64,000 nt of DNA from Cellulosimicrobium sp. ES-005 (GTDB lineage Bacteria > Actinomycetota > Actinomycetes > Actinomycetales > Cellulomonadaceae): NCBI RefSeq assembly GCF_040448685.1, contig NZ_CP159290.1, positions 2,170,001 to 2,234,000 on the forward strand, given 5' to 3'. Numbering within the stretch: position 1 is the first letter of the stretch; each line of letters begins with the position of its first letter. Below, in pieces: positions 18,626-25,852 of the stretch. The notes under the pieces were generated by a model, which saw only the letters and a program-made list of their open reading frames with translations, had not been told where the DNA came from and made no database searches. Both the position numbers and the translations under genes were made by a program.

Positions 18626-19171
18626 GTGCTCTCCGTCCTCGTCGTCTGCACCGGGAACATCTGTCGGTCGCCCGCGGCACAGCTCGTGCTTGGTGCCGCG
18701 CTGGACGACTCCGTGGTCGTGGCCAGCGCCGGGACGGGCGCCGTGGTCGGCGCACCCGTCGCGCCCGTCATGGCCCGTCTCCTGTCGGACCGCGGCCTCG
18801 ACCCGTCGGGCTTCGTCGCCCGCTCGCTCACCGAGGACCTGGTCCGCTCCGGGGACCTCGTGCTCACGATGACGCGCCAGCACCGGGCCGCGGTCCTCGA
18901 GCTGGCGCCGTCGGCGCTCCGGCGGACCTTCCTCTTCACGGAGCTCGCGTCGATCGCGGAACGGCTGGGAGCTGGCGCACCCGGGGCGGACGACGCCGCG
19001 CGGCTCGCCGACGTCGCCGCCGCCGCGCCCCGGGCGCGCGCGAGCCTCGACCTGGAGCGCGACGCCCCGGACGTCGAGGACCCCTACGGGCGGTCGGAGG
19101 ACGTCTACCGCCGCGTGCTCGACCGCATCGAGGCCGACGCGCGGCGGCTCGTCGCCGCCCTGCGAGGGTGA
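18626..19171 (+). CDS. Low-molecular-weight protein tyrosine phosphatase (Wzb-like)
   Basis: Phosphatase of 181 residues with the P-loop VCTGNICRSPAA (residues 7-18; Cys8, Arg14) and the general-acid motif DPYGRSEDVY near 150. Both are needed for catalysis and both are intact. It probably dephosphorylates the Tyr cluster of the Wzc-like kinase at 3,044-4,705. The start is GTG, with AGGAGG 8 nt upstream and a TACATT box at 18587-18592. It is transcribed away from the polysaccharide block, and its role is inferred from that partnership. Confidence 0.93.
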   Translation: MLSVLVVCTGNICRSPAAQLVLGAALDDSVVVASAGTGAVVGAPVAPVMARLLSDRGLDPSGFVARSLTEDLVRSGDLVLTMTRQHRAAVLELAPSALRRTFLFTELASIAERLGAGAPGADDAARLADVAAAAPRARASLDLERDAPDVEDPYGRSEDVYRRVLDRIEADARRLVAALRG

Positions 19172-19218
19172 CCGGTCCACCTCCCTGCCCCCTGCACAAG
19201 GAGGGGGACCGGCCGCCG

Positions 19219-19404
19219 TCAGGGTCGTTGGAGCACCGTGACGACCACCACCACGACCACTCCCCACAGTGCGAGGCCTCCGCCGCACCCGATGGCGAGG
19301 CCCTCGGCGCCCGTCGCGCCACGGCGACGGGCACGTCCCGCGGGGACGATCGCGGTCGCTGCGCCGAGGACGACCAGTACCCAGCCGACCGTCACCCAGA
19401 GCAT
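19219..19404 (-). CDS. Small two-span membrane protein, unknown function
   Basis: Sixty-one residues with two hydrophobic segments: LWVTVGWVLVVLGAATAIV (2-20) and LAIGCGGGLALWGVVVVVVV (about 37-56). They are separated by a basic loop, GRARRRGATG. The size and the two-helix pattern look like a real small membrane protein rather than chance, but I know no family. The frame stays open further upstream; the ATG at 19404 was chosen because the upstream part lacks protein-like composition. It is convergent with the phosphatase gene. Confidence 0.5.
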   Translation of the reverse strand: MLWVTVGWVLVVLGAATAIVPAGRARRRGATGAEGLAIGCGGGLALWGVVVVVVVTVLQRP

Positions 19405-19572
19405 GCGGGCAGCCTGCCCGGCACCCGGGCGGCTCGCAGGCTGGACATCTGTCCAGAACTGGCCGCTTCGTCCGGTATCGACGCTATCTCCGGCATGCAC
19501 GTGCGATTTGTCGCGAACATTCACCCGCTCCCACCGACGCCTCGGCTCAGATGGCAAGACGGCCTCGGCATC

Positions 19573-19863
19573 TCAGGCGTCGGTCGAGCGTCCCGGACGC
19601 CGCGCCGAACCCTCCGCCGGACCCGGTCCCGGGTCTACGGGGAGGGCCCGCACGGCGGGTCCGATCCGGTAACGGCGGTCCGTGCCCTGGACGAGCCAGC
19701 GGTGCGCGACGAGGGTCTGCGCGATGCGGAAGGCCCCCGGGCGGCTCACGCCGAGACACGACGCCAGCTCGGCCAGGCGCATCGCCCCCGACTCGGCGAC
19801 CAGCTCGACGGTGCGCACCGCGCGTGACACGGACGCCAGGACGTACGACCCCCTGCTCGACAT
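19573..19863 (-). CDS. Stand-alone IclR-type winged-helix protein
   Basis: Ninety-six residues forming only a DNA-binding domain. SVSRAVRTVELVAESGAMRL and AELASCLGVSRPGAFRIAQT (about 30-49) are the helix-turn-helix of the IclR N-terminal domain, and RWLVQGTDRRYRIGPAVRAL is the wing. The 150-residue ligand domain of IclR proteins is missing, and the tail is a short Pro/Gly/Ala stretch. This may be a natural single-domain regulator or a remnant. A TAGGGT box (19876-19871) ends 7 nt before the ATG, so the message is probably leaderless. Target genes are unknown. Confidence 0.75.
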   Translation of the reverse strand: MSSRGSYVLASVSRAVRTVELVAESGAMRLAELASCLGVSRPGAFRIAQTLVAHRWLVQGTDRRYRIGPAVRALPVDPGPGPAEGSARRPGRSTDA

Positions 19864-19914
19864 GCTCGGAACCCTAGGAGCCCTCCCCGCCGCTCGCACC
19901 GCACGCCCGGGCTC

Positions 19915-20433
19915 TCACGCCAGGCCCGCCAGGCGGTACAGCACCAGGCTGCCCGCGACCGCGACGTTGAGGCTCGCGCCCCAGCCCGCCATCGGGATCT
20001 CGACGCACTCGTCGTCGCGCGCGAGGACGTCGTCCGGCACGCCGTGCCGCTCGTGCCCGAGCAGCAGCACCGTCGGCTCCCGCGCCGGACCGAGCCGCGG
20101 CAGCGGCGTCGCGCCCTCGGCGAGCTCGACGGCGACGAGCCGCTTCCCGGCGGCCTGCTCGGCGTCGAGCCACCCCTCCTTCGACGGCGCGACCCGGTGG
20201 AGGCACAGACGTCGTCCCTTGAGCGTGTCGCCCACGGCGAGCGCCCGCCGGTAGTGCGGCGTGCGCGGCACGGCGAGACACGCCCCCACGGCGTCGCACG
20301 TGCGCAGGAGGGTTCCGAGGTTGGCGTCGTACGCGACCCACAACGGCGCGACGACCAGGTATCCCCAGCAACCGTGCCGGGACGACCGGCGGGCGCGGCG
20401 CAACTCGCGCGGCGTGGACTTGGCGCCGCTCAT
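19915..20433 (-). CDS. SpoU/TrmH-family RNA 2'-O-methyltransferase
   Basis: SAM-dependent ribose methyltransferase of 172 residues with the three SPOUT motifs. Motif 1 is YDANLGTLLRTCDAVG (Asn and Arg), motif 2 is TVLLLGHERHGVPDDVL, and motif 3 is VEIPMAGWGASLNVAVAGSL. The knotted SAM site is therefore intact. It lacks the extra N-terminal RNA-binding domain of RlmB/TsnR, so the target could be a tRNA (TrmH/TrmL-like) or rRNA. It sits 205 bp from tRNA-Val(CAC) on the same strand. The exact nucleotide modified cannot be told. Confidence 0.88.
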   Translation of the reverse strand: MSGAKSTPRELRRARRSSRHGCWGYLVVAPLWVAYDANLGTLLRTCDAVGACLAVPRTPHYRRALAVGDTLKGRRLCLHRVAPSKEGWLDAEQAAGKRLVAVELAEGATPLPRLGPAREPTVLLLGHERHGVPDDVLARDDECVEIPMAGWGASLNVAVAGSLVLYRLAGLA

Positions 20434-20598
20434 CGGCGCGGTACGGGAGCTCCCCAGGTGAGGTCGTTCATCGTGAGGCGCCTTTCAGCGGCGGCGCCGG
20501 GCCATCGTCGGACGACGACGGTGCGTCGTCGTGCGGAGCGCCAGGCTACCGCGTCGGCCTGTCCACCGGCCGCCCTGACGCACGTCCTCGACACGACA

Positions 20599-20628
20599 AA
20601 GGCCCGGAACCATACGGTTCCGGGCCTT
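20599..20628 (-). terminator. Terminator after tRNA-Val(CAC)
   Basis: Perfect 13-bp arms (20599-20611 and 20616-20628; AAGGCCCGGAACC and its complement) enclose a 4-nt loop. On the minus strand the stem is followed by TTTGTCG. It lies 10 bp past the tRNA 3' end, as expected for its terminator. Confidence 0.85.
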
Positions 20629-20637
20629 GATCTCGGG

Positions 20638-20709
20638 TGGGCGATACTGGGTTCGAACCAGTGACCTCTTCGGTGTGAACGAAGCGCGCTACCACTGCGC
20701 CAATCGCCC
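20638..20709 (-). tRNA. tRNA-Val (anticodon CAC)
   Basis: A 72-nt cloverleaf. The acceptor arms are GGGCGAT/ATCGCCC, the discriminator is A, the anticodon stem CTTCG/CGAAG holds loop TTCACAC, and the T arm has GGTTCGAACCC-type bases. The 3' CCA is not encoded. It reads GTG, a frequent codon here. The body is almost identical to the two tRNA-Val(GAC) genes at 23,166 and 23,614 except for the anticodon arm, so all three are close paralogues. Confidence 0.97.
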
Positions 20710-20763
20710 GAGTGCGTGGTCGATACTAGCCTGAAACGGACCGTATCGAAAAACCGGCCCGGA

Positions 20764-21684
20764 TCAGGGGTCGAGACGCTCGCGACGGCGCCGCTCGAAG
20801 AGCTCGCGCGCGGCGAGCGACAGCTCCCCGGCCGCCACGTCGACGCCGTCGAGCCAGGTCACGGGCTGGACGTTGCGGACCGAGCCGGTGAGGAGCAGCG
20901 CGGCGTCCCCTGCGGTCACCTCGTCGAGCACCGCGAACGGCAGCTCTCCGGGGCGGGCCTCGCGCACGGGCAGCCCGTCCTCCGCGGCCCACTCGAGCAG
21001 CAGCTCGCGCGTGATCCCGGCGAGGCACCCGGACGCCAGGAGCGGCGTGACGAGCTCGCCCCCGCGCTCGACGAACACGTTCGCGCCCGTGCCCTCGCAC
21101 AGGTCGCCCGCGGTGTTGGCGAGGAGCGCCTCGTCGCCGCCCCGCGCGACGGCGTCGGCGAGCGCGACGACGTTCTCGGCGTACGACGTCGTCTTGAGCC
21201 CGGCGACGGCGGACCGCTCGTTGCGCGTCCACGGCGAGCGCACGGCCCGGCCGGTGGGGCTGATGGTCGCGGGTCCCGCGGCGACGACGACCGTCTGCGC
21301 GCCGGGAGTCCGGCCGGACCCGAGCGGGCCGATGCCCGCGGTCACGGTGATGCGCAGGCGGCCGACGTCGCCCGCCCCCGTGCGCGTCCGGGCGTCGGCC
21401 TCGGCGAGGACGGCCGCGACGCCGTCCAGCACGCGCTGCTCGTCCGGCGCGTCGAGGCCGAGACCCGCGGCGGACCGCGCGAGCCGGCGCAGGTGGCGGG
21501 TGAGCGCGAAGGCCCGCCCGTCGAACACGGCGCACGTCTCGAACACGCCGTCCCCGACCGTCAGGCCGTGGTCCACGGCGCTCAGCGCCTCCTCGCCCGG
21601 GCGGACGAGACGTCCGTCGGCCCAGATCACGAGGTTCCCGGACGGGCGGTCGGACGTCGGCGTCGTGGCGGCAGCGGGGCTCAT
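20764..21684 (-). CDS. pabC: Aminodeoxychorismate lyase (class IV aminotransferase)
   Basis: PLP enzyme that splits 4-amino-4-deoxychorismate into p-aminobenzoate and pyruvate for folate synthesis. It has 306 residues. SAVDHGLTVGDGVFETCAVF is the fold-type-IV N-terminal signature, the PLP Lys lies in VAGLKTTSYAENV, and EGTGANVFV and LLTGSVRNVQPV bind the phosphate. The ATG overlaps the pabB stop by 4 nt (ATGA). That pairing favours PabC over a branched-chain or D-amino-acid aminotransferase. No pabA is visible; the amidotransferase subunit must be elsewhere. Confidence 0.88.
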   Translation of the reverse strand: MSPAAATTPTSDRPSGNLVIWADGRLVRPGEEALSAVDHGLTVGDGVFETCAVFDGRAFALTRHLRRLARSAAGLGLDAPDEQRVLDGVAAVLAEADARTRTGAGDVGRLRITVTAGIGPLGSGRTPGAQTVVVAAGPATISPTGRAVRSPWTRNERSAVAGLKTTSYAENVVALADAVARGGDEALLANTAGDLCEGTGANVFVERGGELVTPLLASGCLAGITRELLLEWAAEDGLPVREARPGELPFAVLDEVTAGDAALLLTGSVRNVQPVTWLDGVDVAAGELSLAARELFERRRRERLDP

Positions 21685-22778
21685 GGGTCCAGTGTGCCGG
21701 AGGCGAGGCCGACGAGGCGCCGCGCCTTGAGCTCGGTCTCCTCCCACTCCCGCGCCGGGTCGCTCCCCCACGTGATCCCGGCCCCCGTGCCGAACCGGAG
21801 CACGCCGTCGGCCCACCAGAAGGTCCGGATCCCGACCGCGAGCACCGCCTCGTCGCCGTCGACCCAGCCGACCGCGCCGCAGTACGGGCCGCGTGGGACG
21901 GGCTCGAGCGCGTCGATGATCCGGAGCGCCGACGACTTCGGGGCACCGGACACCGACGCGGGCGGGAACGTGGCGTCGAGCAGCGCCGGCCACAGCGACG
22001 CGCCGGAGCGTAACCCGGGACGCAGGCGGCCGGTGACCGTGCTCACGAGGTGCACCAGGCCGGGGTGGGGTTCGACCGCGAGCAGGTCCGTGACCTCGAC
22101 GGTGCCCGGGTCGCACACGCGCTGCAGGTCGTTGCGCACGAGGTCGGTGATCATGACGTTCTCCGCCCGGTCCTTGGCGGTGAGCCCGTCCGGGGCGGGG
22201 GCCGTCCCCTTGATGGGGCCGGAGGTGACCGTCCCGCCTGCGACGCGGAGGAAGAGCTCGGGCGACGCCGTCACGACCCACACCGGGTCGACGCCGGAGC
22301 TCGCCGGGACGTGCAGGACGCCCCCGTACGGCGCCGGGTTCCCCCGGGCCAGACGCCGCCCGAGGGCCAGGGCGTCCGGCTCGCCCGCGTCCGGGTCGAC
22401 GAGCGGGGCGGACAGCACACGGCAGACGTTGGCCTGGTAGACCTCGCCCTCGCGGACCTCGTCGCGCACCCGGGCGACCGCGGCCTCGTACGCGGCCCGG
22501 TCCATCGAGCTCGTCCAGCCCGACGGCGCAGGTCCGCGCCACGCGCCCCCGCCGTCCCGGGAGAGCGCGGCCGGGTCGACGCGCTCGGCGAACCGCCACG
22601 CGCGCGCCCGCCCGCCGCGGGCCGGCGCGTCGAAGTCCGCCACGACGAACCACGGCCCGTCGTCGGCGAGCCGCTCCGGCTCGCGCCACAGGTCGACGAC
22701 CTCCACGGCGCCGGTGGCGGCGCGGTCCGCGAAGAGGGCGAGCCCCGGCCTCGACGACGTTCTCCCAGGTCCTGGCAC
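21681..22778 (-). CDS. pabB: Aminodeoxychorismate synthase component I
   Basis: Chorismate-using enzyme of 365 residues that makes 4-amino-4-deoxychorismate with ammonia from a PabA partner. The conserved catalytic half is complete: EVYQANVCRVL, TASPELFLRV, SGPIKGTAPAP, DLVRNDLQRVC and SVSGAPKSSALRIIDALEP. The family usually has a longer N-terminal domain; here it is short. GTG 22778 was chosen because a TAGCGT box (22790-22785) ends 6 nt before it with no ribosome binding site, a leaderless arrangement. Anthranilate synthase is the alternative, but the overlap with pabC argues for folate. Confidence 0.9.
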   Translation of the reverse strand: MPGPGRTSSRPGLALFADRAATGAVEVVDLWREPERLADDGPWFVVADFDAPARGGRARAWRFAERVDPAALSRDGGGAWRGPAPSGWTSSMDRAAYEAAVARVRDEVREGEVYQANVCRVLSAPLVDPDAGEPDALALGRRLARGNPAPYGGVLHVPASSGVDPVWVVTASPELFLRVAGGTVTSGPIKGTAPAPDGLTAKDRAENVMITDLVRNDLQRVCDPGTVEVTDLLAVEPHPGLVHLVSTVTGRLRPGLRSGASLWPALLDATFPPASVSGAPKSSALRIIDALEPVPRGPYCGAVGWVDGDEAVLAVGIRTFWWADGVLRFGTGAGITWGSDPAREWEETELKARRLVGLASGTLDP

Positions 22779-22855
22779 GGGACCACGCTACCGACCGCCA
22801 GTGCGCCGCTCGCCCGGCGCCCGGGTCGACCTCGACGCGCACGGGACGGCGCCGG

Positions 22856-22886
22856 TTGGACGCCGGGCGCGAACGTGGACTAATGT
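22856..22886 (+). promoter_or_regulatory. Promoter of the first tRNA trio
   Basis: TTGGAC (22856-22861) and TAATGT (22881-22886) are spaced 19 bp apart, about 70 bp before tRNA-Gly. A GC-rich element, CGCGCCGGAACGCCGGAGGG (22893 onward), sits just downstream. It recurs with one change at the same place before the second trio, so the promoter region was part of the duplication or is conserved for processing. Confidence 0.55.
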
Positions 22887-22954
22887 CTGGGACGCGCCGG
22901 AACGCCGGAGGGCAGCAGGAAGCGATTCCTCGACACCTTCCAGAGACCGGCCGC

Positions 22955-23027
22955 GCGGATGTGGCTCAGTTGGTAGAGCATCACCTTGCCAAGGTGAGGG
23001 TCGCGGGTTCGAGTCCCGTCATCCGCT
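22955..23027 (+). tRNA. tRNA-Gly (anticodon GCC), copy 1
   Basis: A 73-nt tRNA with acceptor GCGGATG/CATCCGC, discriminator U (usual for bacterial tRNA-Gly), anticodon stem-loop TCACC-TTGCCAA-GGTGA, and T loop GGGTTCGAGTCCC. The CCA end is not encoded. It is the first gene of the Gly-Cys-Val operon and decodes GGC/GGU, the dominant glycine codons in this GC-rich genome. Confidence 0.97.
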
Positions 23028-23075
23028 CGGAGGCCCACTCTCCGTCCGCCCTCGCGGCGGCGGAGGGCAGGTCGC

Positions 23076-23146
23076 GGTGGAGTGGCCGAGAGGCGAGGCA
23101 GCGGCCTGCAAAGCCGTATACGTGGGTTCGAATCCCATCTCCACCT
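23076..23146 (+). tRNA. tRNA-Cys (anticodon GCA), copy 1
   Basis: A 71-nt tRNA with acceptor GGTGGAG/CTCCACC, discriminator U as required by CysRS, and anticodon loop CTGCAAA (GCA). The anticodon stem closes with a G-U pair. The T arm GGGTTCGAATCCC is standard and CCA is not encoded. It lies 48 bp after tRNA-Gly and 19 bp before tRNA-Val in one transcript. Confidence 0.96.
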
Positions 23147-23165
23147 CGCAACAGCACCACCCTTT

Positions 23166-23237
23166 GGGCGATTGGCGCAGCGGTAGCGCGCTTCCCTGAC
23201 ACGGAAGAGGTCACTGGTTCGATCCCAGTATCGCCCA
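23166..23237 (+). tRNA. tRNA-Val (anticodon GAC), copy 1
   Basis: A 72-nt tRNA with acceptor GGGCGAT/ATCGCCC, discriminator A, anticodon stem CTTCC/GGAAG with loop CTGACAC, and no encoded CCA. It decodes GTC/GTT, the major valine codons here. It ends the first trio and is followed by a 12-bp terminator stem. Confidence 0.97.
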
Positions 23238-23246
23238 CGAGCACCT

Positions 23247-23286
23247 GCGAGAGGCCGCCCCGGCACCGTCCGGAGCGGCCTCTCGC
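23247..23286 (+). terminator. Terminator of the first tRNA trio
   Basis: Perfect 12-bp arms, GCGAGAGGCCGC (23247-23258) and GCGGCCTCTCGC (23275-23286), begin 10 bp after tRNA-Val. No U-run follows. Confidence 0.85.
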
Positions 23287-23335
23287 GTGCCGACTGCCTC
23301 CCGGACCGGATGCACGGTTCAGGTCGGAAGTCGGC

Positions 23336-23341
23336 TAGTAT
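23336..23341 (+). promoter_or_regulatory. -10 box of the second tRNA trio
   Basis: TAGTAT lies 55 bp before the second tRNA-Gly, in the same place relative to the CGCGCCGGAACACCGGAGGG element as TAATGT in the first unit. No good -35 is visible 16-19 bp upstream. Confidence 0.5.
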
Positions 23342-23396
23342 GTGCTTCGCGCCGGAACACCGGAGGGCTCGCGAGAGCTCTCGCAGGACCGGCCGC

Positions 23397-23469
23397 GCGG
23401 ATGTGGCTCAGTTGGTAGAGCATCACCTTGCCAAGGTGAGGGTCGCGGGTTCGAGTCCCGTCATCCGCT
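23397..23469 (+). tRNA. tRNA-Gly (anticodon GCC), copy 2
   Basis: Identical over all 73 nt to the copy at 22,955, with the same GACCGGCC leader and GGAGGCCCACTCTC trailer. It leads the second trio. Confidence 0.97.
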
Positions 23470-23523
23470 CGGAGGCCCACTCTCTGGCCTGCTCCTCCGG
23501 GAGCGTGAGAGGACGCGTCTCAA

Positions 23524-23594
23524 GGTGGAGTGGCCGAGAGGCGAGGCAGCGGCCTGCAAAGCCGTATACGTGGGTTCGAATCCCATCTCCACCT
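23524..23594 (+). tRNA. tRNA-Cys (anticodon GCA), copy 2
   Basis: Identical over 71 nt to the copy at 23,076. Two tRNA-Cys genes in one locus is more than most actinobacteria keep, since Cys codons are rare; the second copy looks like a passenger of the cassette duplication. Confidence 0.96.
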
Positions 23595-23613
23595 CGCAGC
23601 AGTGCAGCACCCC

Positions 23614-23685
23614 GGGCGATTGGCGCAGCGGTAGCGCGCTTCCCTGACACGGAAGAGGTCACTGGTTCGATCCCAGTATCGCCCA
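23614..23685 (+). tRNA. tRNA-Val (anticodon GAC), copy 2
   Basis: Identical over 72 nt to the copy at 23,166. It is the last gene of the second trio, followed at once by a very strong hairpin. Confidence 0.97.
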
Positions 23686-23691
23686 CCGGCT

Positions 23692-23725
23692 CGAAGGCCG
23701 CCCCGGTTCCCCGGGGCGGCCTTCG
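23692..23725 (+). terminator. Terminator of the second tRNA trio
   Basis: Perfect 15-bp arms (CGAAGGCCGCCCCGG and its complement) around TTCC. It ends 20 bp before the next gene's start and just before that gene's -10 box. Confidence 0.9.
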
Positions 23726-23745
23726 TCGTCCACTACCCTCGGCCC

Positions 23746-24639
23746 ATGCCCGACCTGAACCCCGCCCACGACGTGCTGCCGTTCGGCGCCGCCCCGCGAC
23801 CCACGACCTCCGTCGACCTCCGCGCCCGGCTGCGCCCCGCCCTGCTCGACCTGCTCGGGCCGACCGTCGAGGGTGCCGACCGGGCCCGCCTCGACGCCGA
23901 GCTCGACGGCCCCGACGTCTCCCGGCTCGACGTCGACCTGACAGGGGTCCGCGTGCGCGTCGGAGGCCAGGGAGCCGCTCCGGGCGCGGAGCGCGCCTCG
24001 ACCGACGGGCACGAGACCCGCGACGTCGAGGACGTGCGGGCGCGCGAGGACGCGGTCCTGCGCCGGGTGCGCGTCGACGCGCACCCCCTCCTCGTCGAGG
24101 ACGTACCGGTCGACGTCGTCGCGGAGGCCGAGGGCCTCCGGTTCCGCTGGGTCGAGGACACCGCCGGCGGTCTGGGGATCGAGCCCGTCGAGCCGGACGA
24201 CGCCGCGCCTCTCAGCGGCCACGTCCGCGTCGCCGCACCCCGCGACGCCCTCGTCGAGACCGCCCGGCGCCTCGTGGCGACGGAGCTCCAGAACCTCGGC
24301 CTCACGCTGGCGTCGCTCGACGTCGACCTCGAGTCCGCGGGGCCTCGCAGCGTGACGCTCCGCGGGTTCGCCCGGGTCCGCAAGGGCATCCTCTCCGCGA
24401 GCGTGCGCGCGGCAGGGACCGCCGAGGTCGACGCGCACATGGTGCTCACCGTCCGGGACCTCGAGCTGTCGAGCCGCAACCCCGTCGTCGCGGCGCTGCT
24501 CCTGGCCGCGCGCGGCGAGCTCGCCAAGGCGGAGGGGCACCGGGTCGACCTCGTGTCCGACCTGCCCCCGGGCGTGCGGCTCGCGGACGTCCGCGTCGAC
24601 GTCGGGGAGACGCTCGCCGTCACCGCACGCTTCGCCTGA
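23746..24639 (+). CDS. LmeA/DUF2993-like lipid-binding protein (tentative)
   Basis: Protein of 297 residues without a signal peptide or membrane span. It is made of alternating beta strands with many Val/Asp, and ends in GHRVDLVSDLPPGVRLADVRV followed by a final strand. The pattern 'phi-x-D-L-P-P-G-V-x-L-x-D-V-x-V' near the end resembles DUF2993/LmeA proteins, which bind phospholipids in mycobacteria. Those are usually exported and this one is not obviously so, so the call is weak. A TACCCT box ends 6 nt before the ATG (leaderless type). It follows the tRNA terminator directly. Confidence 0.55.
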   Translation: MPDLNPAHDVLPFGAAPRPTTSVDLRARLRPALLDLLGPTVEGADRARLDAELDGPDVSRLDVDLTGVRVRVGGQGAAPGAERASTDGHETRDVEDVRAREDAVLRRVRVDAHPLLVEDVPVDVVAEAEGLRFRWVEDTAGGLGIEPVEPDDAAPLSGHVRVAAPRDALVETARRLVATELQNLGLTLASLDVDLESAGPRSVTLRGFARVRKGILSASVRAAGTAEVDAHMVLTVRDLELSSRNPVVAALLLAARGELAKAEGHRVDLVSDLPPGVRLADVRVDVGETLAVTARFA

Positions 24640-24686
24640 CGGGGCCGCCCTTGTGATGCTCCTCGCTCGCACGTAGCGTCGAGGGC

Positions 24687-25010
24687 ATGTGCCGGAACAT
24701 CACGACCCTGCGCGGCCTCGAGCCCCCTGCCACGGACGAGGAGATCGAGGCGGCCGCACGCCAGTTCGTCCGGAAGGTCACCGGGATCCAGCGGACCAGC
24801 GCCGCGACCCAGGAGCCGTTCGAGCGCGCGGTCGACGAGGTCACGGCCGTCGTCGCGCGGCTGCTCGGCGAGCTGCCGGAGCGCCGCAACCCGCCGTCGA
24901 CCGTGCCTCCGCTCCGTCGCGAGGAGGTCCGGGCGCGCATCGCCGCGCGCGAGGCCGCCGAGCGGGAGCACGAGCGGGCGCACGCCCTGGGGATCGCGCA
25001 CACCCACTGA
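24687..25010 (+). CDS. DUF2277 family protein
   Basis: A 107-residue soluble protein that begins MCRNITTLRGLEPPAT, the invariant start of DUF2277. EIEAAARQFVRKVTGIQRTS follows, and the C-terminal half is a charged helix. Function is unknown in the family. A TAGCGT box (24674-24679) ends 7 nt before the ATG, predicting a leaderless message. The C-terminal HERAHALGIAHTH is His-rich and could bind metal, but that is speculation. Confidence 0.85.
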   Translation: MCRNITTLRGLEPPATDEEIEAAARQFVRKVTGIQRTSAATQEPFERAVDEVTAVVARLLGELPERRNPPSTVPPLRREEVRARIAAREAAEREHERAHALGIAHTH

Positions 25011-25097
25011 GCGGGAGCAGGTCCGGCGCCCGCACGGTCGGAGCGCGGCGACCGTGCGTGCGCGGCAGCGCGACGAGGCCGTCTAGGCTCGGGACCT

Positions 25098-25415
25098 GTG
25101 AGTGCCGCACCCGCCCCGAACCCGTCGCCGGAGGCCACGCGCCCCGAACCCGTCAGCGCGAGCATGCGCCGCGCGAAGGCGGACGCGCGGTCCGCGCACG
25201 TCACGATCGGGCAGGTCCGCGAGGAGGGGGCCGGGCGGGTGGCGATCGACTGCTCGTGCGGCATGTCGCTCACGAACGGCCCGGACTGGACCGTCGACGA
25301 GCACATCCGCCTCCATCGGGCGGAGGCCCGCTACCTCGCGCTCAGCGCGGTCGCCCCCGCCGGGATGCCCCGCCTCATCCCGGTCGACGCCGACCGGCTG
25401 CCGCGCGTCGATTGA
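25098..25415 (+). CDS. Conserved hypothetical protein with CSCGMSL motif
   Basis: One hundred and five residues. After a disordered Pro/Ala head the core reads HVTIGQVREEGAGRVAIDCS, CGMSLTNGPDWTVDEHIRLH and RAEARYLALS. The DCSCGMSL piece with a later H-x3-H (HIRLHRAE) looks like part of a small zinc-ribbon-like site, although only two Cys are present. A TAGGCT box ends 8 nt before the GTG start, with no ribosome binding site. I recognise no family name. Confidence 0.65.
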   Translation: MSAAPAPNPSPEATRPEPVSASMRRAKADARSAHVTIGQVREEGAGRVAIDCSCGMSLTNGPDWTVDEHIRLHRAEARYLALSAVAPAGMPRLIPVDADRLPRVD

Positions 25416-25418
25416 CGC

Positions 25419-25634
25419 TCAGAGCTCGTCGGGGTCGTCCCAGGACGTGCCCGACGACGCACCGTCGATCGGCCGGCGCTCGTTCTCCGACAGCGACTGC
25501 GGGGCCTTGGTCGCGTCCCCACCGGTCAGCACGTCGCCCACGGCCTCCCCCTCCTCCTCGCGGCGCGGGGACAGTCGTGCGGAGGCGACGTCCGACTCGT
25601 TGAGGTCGTCCCGGTGGTCTGCGTGGGTGCTCAT
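25419..25634 (-). CDS. Small acidic hypothetical protein
   Basis: Seventy-one residues, strongly acidic and probably disordered (DHRDDLNESDVASARLSPRR, then SWDDPDEL at the end). It is convergent with the previous gene, with 3 nt between the stops. Low-complexity charged proteins like this are often annotated in actinobacteria without function. A weak TAGACC lies 6 nt before the ATG. Confidence 0.5.
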   Translation of the reverse strand: MSTHADHRDDLNESDVASARLSPRREEEGEAVGDVLTGGDATKAPQSLSENERRPIDGASSGTSWDDPDEL

Positions 25635-25852
25635 GGCACGGGTCTACCAGGTCCGACGCCCCGATGCACGACCGTCCGCGGCCGCGTCGTCGTGGAGACC
25701 CGTTCCGGGCTGGGGCGGTGAGACGAGCGCCGGCCGAGCCGCGGGACCCATGGGCGCTTGGCACACTATTTGATGGCGAGTGTCCGTCGTCACCCGGCGT
25801 CGGGCGTCGTCTGCGACGACAGCGACCCGGGGTGCGTGGAATCCTCAGGGGC

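Larger units (their letters stand above)
22893..23685 (+). repeat. Tandem duplication of a tRNA Gly-Cys-Val cassette
   Basis: Unit one spans about 22893-23237 and unit two about 23348-23685. The three tRNA genes are identical in sequence between units. The pre-tRNA element CGCGCCGGAACRCCGGAGGG and the bases GACCGGCC before tRNA-Gly are conserved, as is GGAGGCCCACTCTC after it. The spacers between tRNAs have diverged. Each unit has its own -10 box and its own terminator hairpin. This is an old duplication kept by selection or gene conversion. Confidence 0.9.

Noticed and set aside
22955-23685. Repeats at the tRNA cluster as a possible CRISPR or integration site
   Set aside because: The repeated units are full tRNA genes and there is no integrase, attachment-site duplication or foreign DNA next to them.
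23746-24639. Calling the 297-residue protein LmeA outright
   Set aside because: The C-terminal strand pattern fits DUF2993/LmeA, but no signal peptide is present, so the call was kept tentative.
25763-25783. ACACT/AGTGT inverted repeat upstream of glgX as an operator
   Set aside because: Arms of 5 bp with an 11-bp spacer are expected by chance at this length, and no clear -10 overlaps them.
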